From contig NW_024881295.1 in assembly GCF_018691265.1 (NCBI RefSeq), forward strand, positions 20,388,243-20,452,242: a stretch of 64,000 nt of DNA. Reading direction: 5' to 3'. The stretch comes from Tyto alba. Lineage: Eukaryota > Chordata > Aves > Strigiformes > Tytonidae. Of the stretch, positions 1 to 14,300 are shown piece after piece (the stretch's first letter is position 1; every line of letters starts with the position of its first letter). The notes below the pieces were generated by a model. That model was not told where the DNA came from. It made no database searches and saw only the letters and a program-made list of their open reading frames with translations. The translations under genes and the position numbers were made by a program.

Positions 1-318
1 AACCTGGTCACCATCACCAGCCATCACCACCTGCCTCGGCAGGCGAAGCCGTGGCCCTGTGCCCGCCGTGCTGGCACCTGAGCTCCTGCTTCCCACGTGA
101 CACTGGATTTTACTGCCCCATCTCCCGGGTTGAATGGCACACAGGGTAACAGCAAAACACTACGGAACTTTGAAAGTAGAAAAAACCCAGATACTCACAC
201 GGTGAAGGAATCGGGGGGAGCCGAGACTCTCCTCAGGTCAGCAGACTGCACTTTATGGATGCTATAAGGCAGCAGGAAATGAGTGGCCAGGAGAAAGGCA
301 GCACACAGTGTGGACAGA

Positions 319-379
319 CAAGGAAAAAAGGCAGCGGAGAGAGAGAGAAAGAGTGGAAGAGAAGAAAGGAAGAGAAAAA
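319..379 (+). repeat. Purine-rich (GA) tract
   Basis: About 60 bases of almost pure A and G on the plus strand, including GAGAGAGAGA. Low-complexity sequence; it produces a spurious hydrophobic Leu/Ser-rich open frame on the minus strand (195-389). Confidence 0.8.
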
Positions 380-735
380 CATACAACATTTAAACAGAAA
401 CAAAAGAAATGTGTCACATAAAAGTTGAATGGGGAGACATGCAGAGCTCCAAGTTCACACTAGGAAGCCAAGAGCAACAGAAGACATGCAAATGGAGAAA
501 ATCACTGCTACATGGCACACAGGAGCTTTCTAAAGACACGAGTGAGGAGGACCAATGACAAGCTAGGCACATGGCTATACAAGGAAGACAAGGAGCCCCA
601 GGATTTGTTACACAGGCACTGCAAAATTTCAAGGCAGACTTTGGAAGCAGGTCCAGAAATGCAAAACATCAAAGCCAATATCTGAATGGATGGAATTGTC
701 TCCAAAGGTTGGCCAGCTTTAGTTAACATTTAAGG

Positions 736-808
736 GAAAAAAAAAAAATAAAAAAAATCAATGAACAAAAAAAACAAAAAAAAAAAAAACAAAAAAACAA
801 AAAAAAAA
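736..808 (+). repeat. A-rich low-complexity tract
   Basis: Long runs of A interrupted by single T or C. No recognisable retrotransposon body precedes it on the plus strand. Confidence 0.85.
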
Positions 809-1214
809 CTACCCTTACTGGAGATTTTGTATCCACAATGACAAATTGCTGCCTCCATTCTTCTTTCATGTACCTTAGGGAAACATGCATTCTATATATA
901 GTGACTCCCCAAACTGACTTTCTTTTAGTGTTTATACCCAAGTGGTCCCACTGTTTCTCTGAAGTATATGGAATATGTTTTACCTATAAGCTCTTGACTC
1001 CTTTCTCTTCTATTATGCAGGAAATTCTTCCTCAACCCAAACTAAAAGCTAGTGAAAGCAAAATACTCTCTTTTGAAGCTCAGAAAGTGATCATTAACTG
1101 AAACTTACTGAGCAGCATACTAAACTGTAGTTTCTAATCAGAAAATTACTCCTGGGGGAAAACCACAGCTTCTCTTTTTATTCCACATGCATTTTGCTTA
1201 CAGCTCACAAGAAC

Positions 1215-1234
1215 CACATTCTTGTGAGAATGTG
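1215..1234. repeat. Perfect inverted repeat, 8-bp arms, 4-base loop
   Basis: Arms CACATTCT and AGAATGTG enclose TGTG. The structure immediately precedes the tandem duplication at 1240-1282. Confidence 0.85.
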
Positions 1235-1239
1235 AAAAA

Positions 1240-1282
1240 GAAAATCAAGCTATATGTTGAGAGAAAATCAAGCTATATGTTG
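1240..1282 (+). repeat. Tandem duplication, 23-bp period
   Basis: A 20-base block (GAAAATCAAGCTATATGTTG) occurs at 1240-1259 and again, identically, at 1263-1282. Two copies only; probably a recent replication-slippage product. Confidence 0.9.
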
Positions 1283-4200
1283 TTTCTTTCAGATGTTACC
1301 ATGATCAATAGTGGAGAACAGGAAAGAGAACTTAGCCAGCAAGTCTTTAGGGGAAGGAGAATAAAAGCATGATTCACTCTTCTGCAGAAACAGTGAGTCT
1401 GCTGATCCGGCTGTAGCAAAAATTTGCTTTTGCTGGTACAAACAGAAAAGACTATGACAAGAAAAGAAACCGACCTTTTTTTTCCCCCACAACCCCAATA
1501 TCTGCCTTGTTTTAATCCATAACCACATGTGAAGAGCATCACTTTATCCTGTGTATTCCTTGCATCTAAAAAGTTGCTTCTGGCTTAAAACAATTTATTG
1601 GCTTGTTACTTATCTCCCTTGTAGAGCAGTGCATTGTAGAATGAGGAAGAAATAATGCCTGCCTTTTACACCTGGACAGCTTCCATTAGAAACAAATTAC
1701 AAGCACCGTAACTGTATTCACCAAATAACAGCTTTTCTCCACTATGCTTCAACTCAAAATTTTAAAGTTATCAGAAGAGTACAAACCATAAATGGGTCAC
1801 GTTTACCTATTCAAGAGTACTCATATCATCTGTATGTCACACAGCTTAACTTTCCAAAAGGAAATACTGAAAAAATGAATTTTTGATGACAAGTAAGAAA
1901 AGAGATCACTAGTTGCAGCAACTAGTCCATGGATAATTTGGGACAATTAATATACTGAGAAATTTGTCTGTAGGCAATTCAACAGTGAAAGATGAAATAA
2001 CTGAATAAAATACTAATTGCCAGTAATTTACCCAGTTATGACAAAATGCAGCTTGTTATATTTGCTTGTTCTCTATTAGCTCAGATGAAGCTTTTCATGC
2101 TGCCATTGTCAACAGGGAAGCGAGGTTCCTTCAGCTCAAGTATCCTTACAGAAACACTAGATTTTTGTTCCTTCATTTGATTCCAGGGGTAACCTTTTTT
2201 ACTATTATTAAAAGACTAGAAGCTTTTATACTGTCAAAAGTGCTGTTGAATCTTCCTCACATCTTGAAAAAGGCAAATTATTCAGTAACAGATTAAACAA
2301 GGACTCTAAACATATAGGAGTTTCTACCCTGAAGGTCTGTGTAGAACCACGTGAGGCAGTTTATGTGCCTGTAGAAGAAGCTAGAACCATAATAGTGGGG
2401 AAACGGAGGGGAAAAAAAACAAGCCAGAAAAGGTCAGATCCCTTTTTCTCATATACAAGTGTCCTCTCAGAGTATCTACAGGTTTTGAAGGAAAGCGGTT
2501 GCAACCAGGAATATGGGCAACTCTTGCAGTCAGAAGAGAACCACGTTTCTAAAGCCCTGCCCCTCCCAAATGGAAGAAGCATCAAATCTCTGTTCTTCTC
2601 ACCCAGCTTTTCTCCCACCTTCTCTGTTCTTCTCACTCACTCATATATAGATTTTTAAATTTTAAATTGTTATTATTCCAGTGCGCCCCAAGACAAACAA
2701 CAAAATCACTATCCTCTCTAAATCCCCTCTCTTTAAAACCTCCAGAACAAACAAGAATGGGGTAAAACAAAGCAGAAACACAATGTAAGACTTCTTCAAA
2801 TTAAGTCTTTTTCTACTTATGACATTGGACTAGCTAAAACTCCAAGGACCATTCCTACTGCTCTCCTTATCTAGCAATAATATCAAAACCGACAATAATA
2901 GCAACTCTGTGTTACTGTGACACAAGATATTTTTTTAATCGCTTTCCTGGCAAAGGAGCAAAAGAACAGCTGTCTAACAATTAGGTATAGCTCCAGACCC
3001 ACTTAGCTCAGACATTTAACATTCAGATGACAGTCAAAACAGAACAATCCATTGTGTTCAATCAAATAAAAGGCTTTCTGGCAGATTTCAGTGGAAGAGG
3101 GAGATATATTCCAGATATCAAGTTAAGCAATGTAGATAAACATATGTAATTTTAAATTTTCTCTCTTGTGAAATACTTCAAATCAGCATCATATTGAATG
3201 AACTTCTTAGAATATTAAAATGCAACCTGGAGTTTAACCTTTAACATATCATTTACTTTTTATCATGCCAGGAGATTCAACTCCTCTCATTCCCCTTCAA
3301 CACTTGAGAGAAAGGTACATACATACACATACAGACTTATATAGATGCAGATATAAATATATACACATACCATTTATGATACACGAAGCTGAGTCTAAAG
3401 TTCCTGACAGATCATCTTTATTTTCCTAAAACACAGGTCTGCAGACAAATACCTCAGCCAAATCCGAGGACTCCAACAGCAATGTAGTCTACCACAGCAC
3501 ATATAAATCAAGCTAAACGACAGAGAATACCCTCCTGGCGTATACCATGAATCTGTATTTCCCTACCGTGATTTAAATTCAGATCTCGAAATCCAAACCT
3601 AACCATGCTAATTGTCATATCGAAATACCAGTAATTTTCTTTTTACATTTATATTAGGCTCCCTCGGCATAGAAAAAGATGCCCCAGGATTGCTCTCTGC
3701 TCCATTCTAACTTTCGCAGACGATTGAGGAGTTGTGGTTGGGTGAAAACAGATACCACTGCCCACCAGCAAGCGTCTGTTATTCTTTGCTACTCAAGAGA
3801 AATTAGTATACATTATGTATTTTCCAAGCAAATAGAAATTTCACATTACAGATACGGGCTTCTACTGAAACTTAAAGCATTAGTCTCAGTAAGAGAACAG
3901 AGTGCTAAACTGAACGGGAAGATGTTGAAAGTAACCAGGGAAGCTTTGGTTACACGAACAGTTTGACAACTAGCAGATGACAAGAAGCTCCAAAAGCTGG
4001 AGTCAAAGTTTGAAGGAAAGTAGAAGCTTCCACTGGACAATATAGTTGAAAGACACAGATCGCCTTTGAAATACCTGAAGAGAAAAGGTGTGCCAGAGAC
4101 CCTTGTCTGTTTTTTCCAGTTACGTGAATTAGTCTAATGAAAGATATTACATCTCTTCATAAATCTTGCCTCACCATTATAGCTACAACAGCAAAATCCC

Positions 4201-5051
4201 CCTCCCATTTCCCCAGAAAAATTAAAACCTCAGCTCACGGATGCTTGAATGAAATGCGAATCCTTGATAAATTTAGGTCTTTAGCTTGGTATCTTTGCAT
4301 AAGGGACAGACTGTTGTGCTTCACCTTGAGAATACTTGATGAAAAGCAGAAAAGGCACTTACTATGTCACTCATTTTAGCAGCAATACAGACCTAGATAA
4401 GAAGTACAATAGTCAGCTCTACAAAATAATCTAAATTATTCTATTGGATGTTCAGCTTCATAGGTCAAAATGTGAATATTTAGGGGTTTTTCTATTAAAT
4501 TATCTCAGTAATGCTTACAAATATGATTTAATCACGAAAAAAAAGTGTTAGTCCTGCCTGGTTTTTAATTTACATGTTCCTTCTTTCCAGTTATCTTAGC
4601 TTTTCTCTATTCATGTTTAGACTACTCATTTCTCATTTGGGATTCTATACTGGACTAGGATTTCCTACAAAGTGCAAACAGCCCTTTCTGGATCTCCAGG
4701 TCCTTCTCCACAAAGAGTCCTAGGCAGCATGCTCCCACAACAGAGACTACAAGATATTCTGAGTAATTCTTGATTATGGCAATATGTTACAGGATCTCCG
4801 ATGGAGCTTAAAAATCAGATCAATAAAGTTGAGAAAATTAATCAAAAGAACTTCAAAGGCAAATGGCATACATATGCAGAACTGACAAAAGCCAAGAGGC
4901 ACACTATTGAGCCTGCACAAACCTCTAAATAACTGAAAGATACAACACCTTTCTAAAAGCAAGGCAGAGGGTAACCCAGAAGATAAAAGAATAAAAGAAA
5001 TTCAGGTAAGTATTTACAATATGGTGAAAAGGGAGTTCAGAAGGTGTGAAA

Positions 5052-5076
5052 TTTATTTTTTTTTTTTTTTTTTTTT
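5052..5076. repeat. T run
   Basis: Near-continuous T tract on the plus strand, about 100 bases beyond the donor of the exon at 5177-5376 in the downstream intron (A-rich in the transcript). Confidence 0.85.
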
Positions 5077-5176
5077 GGTAAATGAGCTGCAAGTTCAGTA
5101 CATGCAAAACCCGTGACTGAATAATGCTGCCCCAAATGGGCTGCCTGCCATTAGGACATGCACATATCCAACTCAC

Positions 5177-5376
5177 TCATTCAGCAGAGGCATGGATGTT
5201 CTCCTCTTGCTCTTCTGCACCATGTTGGCTTGGTTCCTTAAGGAGATTCGAATGAGTGAAGGAGCCAATCGACACGGTTCACCATCCACTTGCATGGGAA
5301 TAGACTTGTATGTTAAAAGCGTCACTTCACGGCACTGATGTAACCTCTCTCCATGACCACCCACCTGGAGAGCAGC
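5177..5376 (-). CDS. DGKI: DGKI exon: end of accessory domain
   Basis: 200 nt, the longest exon here: 66 codons, starting [20 protein letters not shown], with [18 protein letters not shown] in the middle and [12 protein letters not shown] at the end, plus GA of a codon (Asp or Glu) that is finished beyond the window. Acceptor is a C-run then CCCAG|GCT; donor TGA|GTGAGT. In the intron immediately beyond the donor the frame reads a stop, so splicing here is required. [10 protein letters not shown] is the last conserved accessory-domain block; the ankyrin-repeat exons must lie below position 1. Confidence 0.96.
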
Positions 5377-8300
5377 CTGGGGGGGAGGGAAAAAAAAAAA
5401 AACAAAAAAAAACACACACACAAACCAACCAACCACACAACAAATACACACAAGAAAAAAAAAAAAAAAAAAAAAACACAAAAAACACAAAACCAAACAA
5501 GACAGAAAACAAAACAAAGAAAAGACACCTCAGAACAGACAGTTATGGCAGTTATATCCAAAACACAGTTTTGCTGACAGCACCCACTACACAGTGTTCT
5601 ATGTGTAAGGCATTCTAAAGAGTCACAATGAATATATTTTGCACTCCAAAATTGTGGAGTAGGACTTAAAATTTCACAAGGAAAGCGGTGGGCAACAAGC
5701 ATATATCTAACCATATGCATTACATGTCTCGTCACTTTGGTATATGTCAAGCATATTACACATACAAATACATATACAGACACATGTGCATGCATAAATG
5801 AATACCTGTGTTTATTCTTAGTTTTCAATTTCTTTTTGTTGGTTTGTTTTTACACTAACAGTACTGCTACTAATTATTTGCACTTTAAAACAACAACCCT
5901 AATTGGGTACATCTTCAAGACAGAAAAATTATTTCCCCTTCCTAAACAGAATGCGGTCCTTAAAGTGAATTAGATAAATCTAAAATCCCTGTTATAAGAG
6001 TTTACGCAGCAACTCAACCTCCAGACTAGACAGGCTGGAAAGAGCAAGCACAAGGACTTTGTTAAAAATCATTAAATATCACATTCAAGAATTCATTTCA
6101 AGTAAATTAAACAAAGAGGGCAATGAGCAAATCCTTCAAGTTCTAAGCAGGCGTGTTTGGGCAGAAATGTGTTTTTCTAAGATGAGAGTTAACTCACATG
6201 ACAAATATCAGATGCAAAAAAATGTTCCCATATTAATGCCCTATTAAAATAAAGCAACCTAAAAACAAGTCAAGATCTTAATCCTGCTCTGTGCACTTAG
6301 TAGTATGGATCAACTGATAATATGGTCCATAATATTCACAGTAACACTTAGAAAGTACTTTTCTTCCTTGGCCTCAGAGACCTCAGGTATGACCAAGCAC
6401 ATCTGGGAGACATATAGAGCAAATTAGGATTATATCAACACAATCTTGGGTTACAGCAGTTCCTCAGCATCACAGCCCATGTAGAGCTGTAGACCCTCAG
6501 TTGTGAACTAGGCTTCCTTTCAAGAGAAACAGCAGCTCAAAGGGCTCTACTAAAATTCAGCCCCAGCTGAAATTGTTGGTAGCTTTGAGATCACTCTAGC
6601 TACTGCGAGTGGTTAGAGACACTTTAGTGGCAAACCAAAAAAATATTCCAGCTGAAAACTGCCCGTTGGCACATGCTAAATTGACTTTTGACAGTGTTTT
6701 CAGAAATATATCCTAAAATCTTCAGGGGTGAAGTAACAAGTGTTCACTCCATGAGATCTACTAGACTAACACACAGAATTCTGCTTACTTGGAGGTTATT
6801 TCTCTAATCCGCTAGAAGCCATCAAAAAAGAGAGACCAAAAAAGAATCCTTAATCCAGACTCCTAAAGAAATTCTTGCTGATCAAGGAGACCTTTTATTT
6901 TTGCTTACCTTGAGGATTAGACTTGTCTAAATTTCTCTTTGAGGAAGCAAACACAACTATCATGGGTGTTCACTGAATGTGATATGCACCGAGGGCGGGT
7001 CACATAATAAATAAATGTGTGAGTATAGTAGAAATAGACTTATCCATGTTAGCTTTAACCTAGTCCACACGAGACAGAGCAGCAACAAAGGCCCAAGAGT
7101 GTGGACTTAAGCATGATCTAAACAAACCTGCCGGGGAGCCCTGATCCGTGCCTTCTGTTGGTCCCACTGAGTTCAAGCTGCAGTGCCTTAAGTAGTTTAA
7201 TTGCAAGCATGGGGATAACTACCGACTCTGCATTTCACCATCCTCTGAAGAGACTGTCGCTGTGTTTAACCACTGTGATAGTAGGACACTAGGGTATTTA
7301 CAGCGAGATTTCTTTTATAGTAACTCAGATTTAGTTCACTTTAAGGACAGCACTGACAGAAAATGCACTGCCAAATTAAAATTTTTTTGTTGAGTTTTCC
7401 TTCCCTAGCAGAACAAAAAGAGAGACAACATTTGTGCCAGAAGTATTACTAAATTTTCCACAGCTATTACTAAATTGTCCACATTTTTTTTTTTTTTGTG
7501 GGCATATGGAAACTGTACAGGCATATAATTTTATATAATATTTCCTATTTGTTTCTAGTAGCCAGTTTTACAAAAAACTTTGCATTTTTATGCCATAGAT
7601 TGAAATATACAAAAGCTAAAAAGAAAGAGCAGTAATTATTTGACCACAGAACATTCCCACAGTAAAAACATGCATACATGGTGTGTTTGCTGTAATAATC
7701 TTGCCATTTAACTTGGGATCACCGCACATGCAAATTAGCCATATTTTGCAAAGTGCATTTTTACTATTAAATAACACTACTTTATTAGAAAACTACAATT
7801 TGTCCCCCTCATTTAAAAGCTAATAGCAGAGCACGTTTTGGCCTTAGCTGACTGGATATATGGAATCGTGGTGGTTCTTCAGTAACGAAGACAACTTTGC
7901 ACGCTGTAACACGGCTGACAGAATTCGCCGAGTCTGGAAACACCTGCGGAATACTCACCAGTGAGGCCATGGTGAACCCAATGACTTCAATGTAGCCATC
8001 ATCATGGCGCTGAGGCTCAAAGTCTCTGTGATCTCCAGGATTTCCCCAGGGCATTGTGCCAGCACAATACCTACAGGAGGAGGTTTGGAAAGCAAACTCT
8101 GAGACGGCAGTTTTCCTGACTAGTAGCCTGACTATTAGCCTGTTCTGCTCTCCTCCAGAAGCATCCAGATATCCGTTCCAGCATTCAATTCAAGGAGAAT
8201 TAAAAAGTTATGCTGGCAAGGTCTGGACAAAAGGGAAAATCTGTCTCTTGTTTCCAAGCTGGTACACCATCCATAAATGTATCCGTCACAATTTTTAGCA

Positions 8301-11300
8301 GGTTCCCTTGTGAGAGGAAAACAGGAAAACACCAGGAAATAGATAACAGAGGGCAACATTTTTTTTCTCCCTACTCACTTTGCATTCCACAGATGAGCTG
8401 TTGAGCCAGAAAGCTGCTTAGCCCCTCTGCAAGGCAGTTTGCAGGCTACGTGGACAATTTTTGAAAACATGTTTGTTAATCATTTCTGCTACCTCTGTAT
8501 CAGGATATTCAACTTTTTAAGTGGTGGTTTTGCTGCACTGCGAACTCTGATCCCATTCCGTACTGCTAATTAACAGTATTACAAGCACCTAGCTTTCAAG
8601 AAGGCAGCACAGTGGCAATACGCTTTCTGCACATTCACCCGGTCTAGGACAACTTGTAGGTATCTTTTTTTTTTTTTTTTTAAATTATTATTACTTTTCT
8701 CTTATAACTCCAAGTATCTGTCTTGAGCTTACCTGGGTATGTTTAAAAACACTATACACTGGAACTTCAGCTCCTGGATCTTTGGAGTCAGGTCTGTACC
8801 ATCACACTACAAAGCCAAAGTGACAGAGCACAGAGAAATTGCTGAATGGAGCCACAGACAATAGAAGTGTTGCTGCTTTGTAACAACTTTCCCAAGACTT
8901 TCCTTGGAATGTGTTGCAAATGTCATGCTCAAAACTGAAAAGTAACAGAGCCATTAAACTCTCACTTCGCTCTCTCTCCATTCCCCCCTCTCCCCACAAT
9001 ACTACAACACAATTTCTTATACTTACCACAACTTTAACATGCTTGGATAAATCTCTTGAGCTTCTTTGCAGAAAGTCTGTAAAGGCTGCCTGAAAACAAA
9101 AATAAGTGCAGGAATTGCCATCAGTGCCTCCTCTCTTCTTCCTCATTTCTTATCCCACCACGGAACTAATTACCAGAATGCCATCCTTTGGTCAAACCTA
9201 TTATTTCTTACTCTCAGGAGATAGGATTTTTTTTTTTTTTTAATTTTTTTTTTTTAATTTTGATACTTCTACTTTTGAGGGGTTAACCAAAGATGGCCAT
9301 TGGGCACCCAAGGATTTCAATACAAATTCTTGCTCATGTATTTGTTTCCATGTTTAAGGTACGTGGGTATGGTAGAAGTCATCATCCAAAAAGACATTAT
9401 ATGTCATTAATCATCAAATTAGTGTTTCTCTTTCAGTAACTACATTTTAGAACAAAGAATTGTCCATGTACCTCCTAAATGCAGAAGTGGGTAATTTTGT
9501 TTGCATATTCACATATGAAAATGGATCACTCCAAATAACTGATCTCTATCCTCCACTCCCCATGACCCTACATTCAAGACTATTCCCCCAAGCTACAAAG
9601 GTACAGGTCAACGCTTGGGGAATTTCTCTATGAAAGTCACTATCAACGTGCTTCCCAAACCCTGAAAGAAGCAGATCAGTTTGCTGAGAAGGTTATGAGC
9701 CAGAAGCAGGGGGACCAAGACATGACCAGTACTGTGTCCAATGGACAGCATTTCTCTCACCTGCTAAGCTCTGTAAAACAACAGTGCTTCAGGCACTTTC
9801 CAACAGACACACGTGTGGCATTGCCAGAAACAGTACACGTGCACTTTAGGTTTCAACAGGCAAAATAAATTGGCCAGAGCTCGTGATGTGAGAAAGCGAG
9901 GGGGAAGGTACTTAAGAAAACATTCAAACAACTAAGTTAGCATCATTCTGCAAGACGAATCACAACTCACCCCTGCATAAAACATTTTATTTCTAAATCG
10001 GCTGTTGAATTTCTCTGGATTTGCTTCTGTAAAAGGATAAAAAGGGAAAATATGAACACCCTAATAAAACAAGTAGATACGTTGTACCTTCACATTCCCT
10101 GTAAGCACTATAGTGCTTTTAGCACACATTACTCAGCAGAAATATAAACATATTTTTCCTATGTGAGAGTCCCCCATCTGTGCCATTATCCGCTATCAGA
10201 TTTCCAGCATTGATATTGAATTCTTCCCCCCTCCCTGTAGAGTGAAAAATAGACGGAAACATGAGCAAAGAGGTAACAAGAATGCAAACAGTTAATTTAG
10301 CACCTCTCAAACTATTCTTATGATCCCTCTGCCATTTGTAAGACTTCTGTTTCTACCAATGAGGAACAGACCTCTTAAAATTATTAGAAATCCACAAAAC
10401 TAGCCCATGCTTTGAAGCAGGAGTAAAGCATTAGTAAATTACAAGATGAAACAGACACTTAATTTCTGATGTATTACGAAGAGGTACTGAGGAACAGACA
10501 TCTCTACCCAAATATTCCTGCAGAAAAAAAAATGAGTAGTTACCCTAAAACTTATTTGGATAGCTGTTTCATTTTGATGGAGCCAAGTGATGGAGAATTT
10601 TAATAGTCCAGTAGTAATGCATACCTAATGGTTAATTGTTCTCACTGTTAAAATAAATGTGGGGTTTTTTTCCTATCTTCAATTTTTCAGACTTCAACTG
10701 CCAACTGCTAAATCTTATTATACTTCTCTGTCAGATTAAAGAGCCCTCGACAATCAGATAACTTCTCCTTGAGTAAATGCTTATAGGCAGTGATTAAATC
10801 GCCTCTTAACCTTCTTTCTGATAAGCTAAATGGGGCTCCTTTAATCTCCCAGTGTAAGGCATGTTTCCCAGAATACAGGTCATTCCCATGCCTCCTCAGG
10901 AACTGCTTTCCTAGTCTGTGGCATTCAGAAATTTCCAAAGCTTCAGTGGTAGTACCAACCACCTACCCTTGCTCAGTGATTCTCTAGTGAAAACATCCAA
11001 CTATCAAGATAGCGCTCCTGGCTAAATCATCACACTGTGTGAAGACTTCCAAATTACTTATTCTCACATGATCACTTGAAACAATGCTTCTGGTCCTCCT
11101 TGAAGCCACTACATCTCACAGCATAAGGCTCCATTTTGTAAATTTATTGTTTGGTTGTTTGCCCAGCTACTGTGTCATCTGTTTGTTGTGCTGCAGGTGA
11201 GCCTGGAATACAGTCAGGGCCACCTCTTCTTCAGATGATTAATTTAACTGCCTAAGTAAATCTCATCTCACTTTCTGAGCTGACAGCTCTTTACAGAAAG

Positions 11301-14300
11301 CCTCGACACCCCATGCCAAGAAGTGGGAGGCTCCTCAAGGATCAGTGACTGTGCTGCACATTTGTCTGATGTGTCTATCCCCGATGGCTATAGAGCACTG
11401 GCTCTTACAACAAATACTGACCAAAACCAAAGCCCTAGTTTACAACAGAAAAGAAGCCTTTCTGAGGTCAGGGACTCAGCAGCCCAGCATATTGACCTGC
11501 TCCTACTTCTGACCTAGCTACGTAGAGAGGAAGAACTCCTTCTGCAATGTGAAATAGAGCCTAAAGTTGATTAGAGTACAAATTTGATTGTAGAAGTAAA
11601 TCACTGACTGCATATCCAAGGCTTCCTCCATCCTCACCACTCTCAAGTCATCAATGGAGTAGGAAATGGAATCTGTTAGACTGTGTGTAATAGGGCAGTG
11701 GGGGGTGTCCTGCAAATGAACAGTCCTGTAGAGCTGAGGGATCAAACAGCACGTCGACAGGGATAAAGTAAATTGCATCTCCCCTGCTCCACAAAATATA
11801 AGGATAACAAGGGAGAAAGCTGGAAAGAGTCGTCACCCAGAACACTTCCTGAAGAAGCAGAGCTAAACACATTAGGCTTGCAGCCAACCCTCAAGGCTCA
11901 GTCTGATTAGTCACAAGAGAAGTATAGAGATTGCCATGGAAAATACCGCATTCACATACAGGTTCCTCTGAGACATCACAACCACTGCTTATTCTAAATA
12001 TAACAGCTGACCAATCTCTATTGCATGAAGTGCCCTGATAGGCTGAGAGTTCAAATCAATTTAACTTATTTTGGTTTGAAAGGGGGGTGGAGACATGTTT
12101 GTTTTAATTCTATATGTGATTACAATATCCCCGCATAAGCAACTCCATAGAACCACTTATCTTAATGGACCAAGCACTACAGCCATGAAAGTGTTGCAAA
12201 AAGTTTCTCTGGATCGTCGTCAATCATAAATGAGATCGCAATCTGGTTTGCACTGCTTAAGTTATGGACTCATAAAATAGTTTGGGTTGGAAGGAACCTT
12301 TAAAGGTCATCTAGTCCAAGCCCTACGCAATGAGTGGGGACATCTTCAACTAGGTCAGGTTGCTCAGAGCCCCGTCCAACCTGGCCTTGAATGTTTCCAG
12401 GAATGGGGCAACTACCACCTCTCTGGTTCTACTGTTTCACCACCATCATAAAAAAATTCTTCCTTGTATCTAGTCTAAATCTACCCTCTTTTAGTTTAAA
12501 ACCACTACCCCTTGTCTTTTCACAACATGCCCTACTAAAATGTTTGTCCCCATCTTTCTTACAAGCTCACTTTAAGTATTGAAAGGCCACAATAAGGTCT
12601 CCCCAGACCCTTCTCCAGGCTAAACAAACCAAACTCCACACAAAAAACAATAAGACTCACACACCAGAAACACCTCCAAGTCTATAAGCTTTTCTGTCCT
12701 AAAATACACAGAACTCACTTTGTATATTTTAGCATTTGATAAGGTAAAGGAAGGCACCAGCAGTAACGACTTGTAAGAGCAGACACTTGTGTTATGAGAA
12801 GCTCTCCCAGCCACTCATACCCACTCACAGGCACAGGGCTTGCTCTGCCAAGTATTTTTTCACCCATCTAAATTTTTAACACACTAGTATCTCTAGAATA
12901 ACATCTATTTTTTATAAGACTCCATAACTTCATTATTAAATAATGCCTCCATTAAGTGAGAAAGTAGCCATCCATTTCATCTATACGGTATATTCAGTCA
13001 CATTAGCAATGCATAGTGATATGCATTCATAAAAAAAATGCATACAGCTGTCATCATTTCATTCCTGTGCCCTTTTGTGGCCTCTCATTATTATTCCTAA
13101 AGCTTGAAGCAGTCTTAAACATTATAAAATATGCATTAGCTCATTCCATCATGTATCCTGCTCTTTATTTAGCATGGCATTAGAGTGCTATCTTTTCATC
13201 TTGAAATGACACTTTAATACTATGAAAGTGAAGATAAGGGAGGCTGTGATTCAGAAAAAAATACCTGCATATGAAGCTGAAATGACCAAAAACTGAACAC
13301 AATGGAACAAGGTTTGTTTATACAAGCATGCTTGCTTAAACTATATAAATAGAACAGTTCACATCAGTCCAAAGCCCACCTGTTAAGCCACATTTGGGTC
13401 TGTATGGGGTGGTATAACTGCTGTGGTCAGGAGATAAACAAGATGTTACAACAGCTCAAATTCCTGACACTTTTGTGGACATTAAAACCTTTCACTTGCA
13501 TAGAGACGCTTTGGGTCTGTACCAAGTCCAATAATATTATGATATATTCATCCATAGGTAACAGCTCTTCAGTTTTAGAACACAATTATCCTCCTGCTAC
13601 TTCCACAGTCCTGCAGCTTTTCTCCTCCTGCCACCTCCACACTTGCACCTGACTTACATTTTATTTTTTTTTCCTTTCTGTTCTTATTCTGACACTTCTG
13701 CATCAGCATAGACTTCCTTTATACCTGTACTTGGTATCTCCTTTAGAAGATCAAAAGGTCCCCTTTTAGCCCTTTTTCTCCAGTGAATGCCATTTTTCCT
13801 TGTCCTTTTTTCATTTTTAAATCATGAAGTCCCTCGGAAACTCAAGACACAATCATTTCCTTCTTACTTGTATGTACCTTGGGTTTTTATGTTCCAGTTT
13901 TCATTCTGAATTAGAGGAATGGGATGTTAAATCCAACTCCATTTGTAATTCATAAAATAACTATCCATTCCCAAGGCTAAGGAAATAAAAAGTTCCGATT
14001 ACCTCTAGATTCATGGAACTCTAGTGTAACATGTGCATCAAATCCAAGGCTGAAGTAATTATTGAAGACACTGAGAGGAAGCTGTAATTGGATAATAGAG
14101 ACGTGTAAAAATAACACAAATGAAACATTCCACGACACACCAGGAATTAACTACTTTAAACCTGGCATCTCATGAAAACCTACAAAGCAGAAAGTGGAAC
14201 TTATCAGAGAAATGTATGTAGAAGGTTGCTCTGAAGGTTAGTAATGGCTCGTGGAAGACTATTAGATACAAAAGCCCAAGGAACACAAACACATCTACAG

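Larger units (their letters stand above)
1..5176. other. DGKI: Intron of DGKI downstream of the QVDGEPC exon (incomplete)
   Basis: No exon is recognisable here. The next expected coding stretch of DGKI (after PLLND) was looked for on the minus strand and not seen. The first 120 bases are unusually G+C-rich for the window. The rest is A+T-rich with simple repeats, a hairpin at 1215-1234 and a short tandem duplication at 1240-1282. The open frames here are short and match no family I know. Confidence 0.6.
5377..7958. other. DGKI: Intron of DGKI
   Basis: 2582 nt with GT-AG borders on the minus strand. It holds an A/C-rich tract next to the acceptor and a short imperfect duplication at 7444-7483. 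No dispersed repeat or exon recognised. Confidence 0.7.
10027..14002. other. DGKI: Intron of DGKI carrying two CR1 fragments
   Basis: 3976 nt. It contains the old CR1-like fragment at 10690-10985 and the better preserved CR1 3' end at 12264-12635. The remainder shows no gene or repeat that I recognise. Confidence 0.7.

Noticed and set aside
1..130. G+C-rich window edge as a possible downstream DGKI exon
   Set aside because: None of the minus-strand frames reads like the sequence expected after PLLND, and no phase-compatible acceptor with such coding follows.
5322..5828. 168-codon minus-strand open frame overlapping the QVDGEPC exon
   Set aside because: It reads the exon in the wrong frame and runs through the A/C-rich tract, giving Phe/Cys/Val low-complexity sequence.
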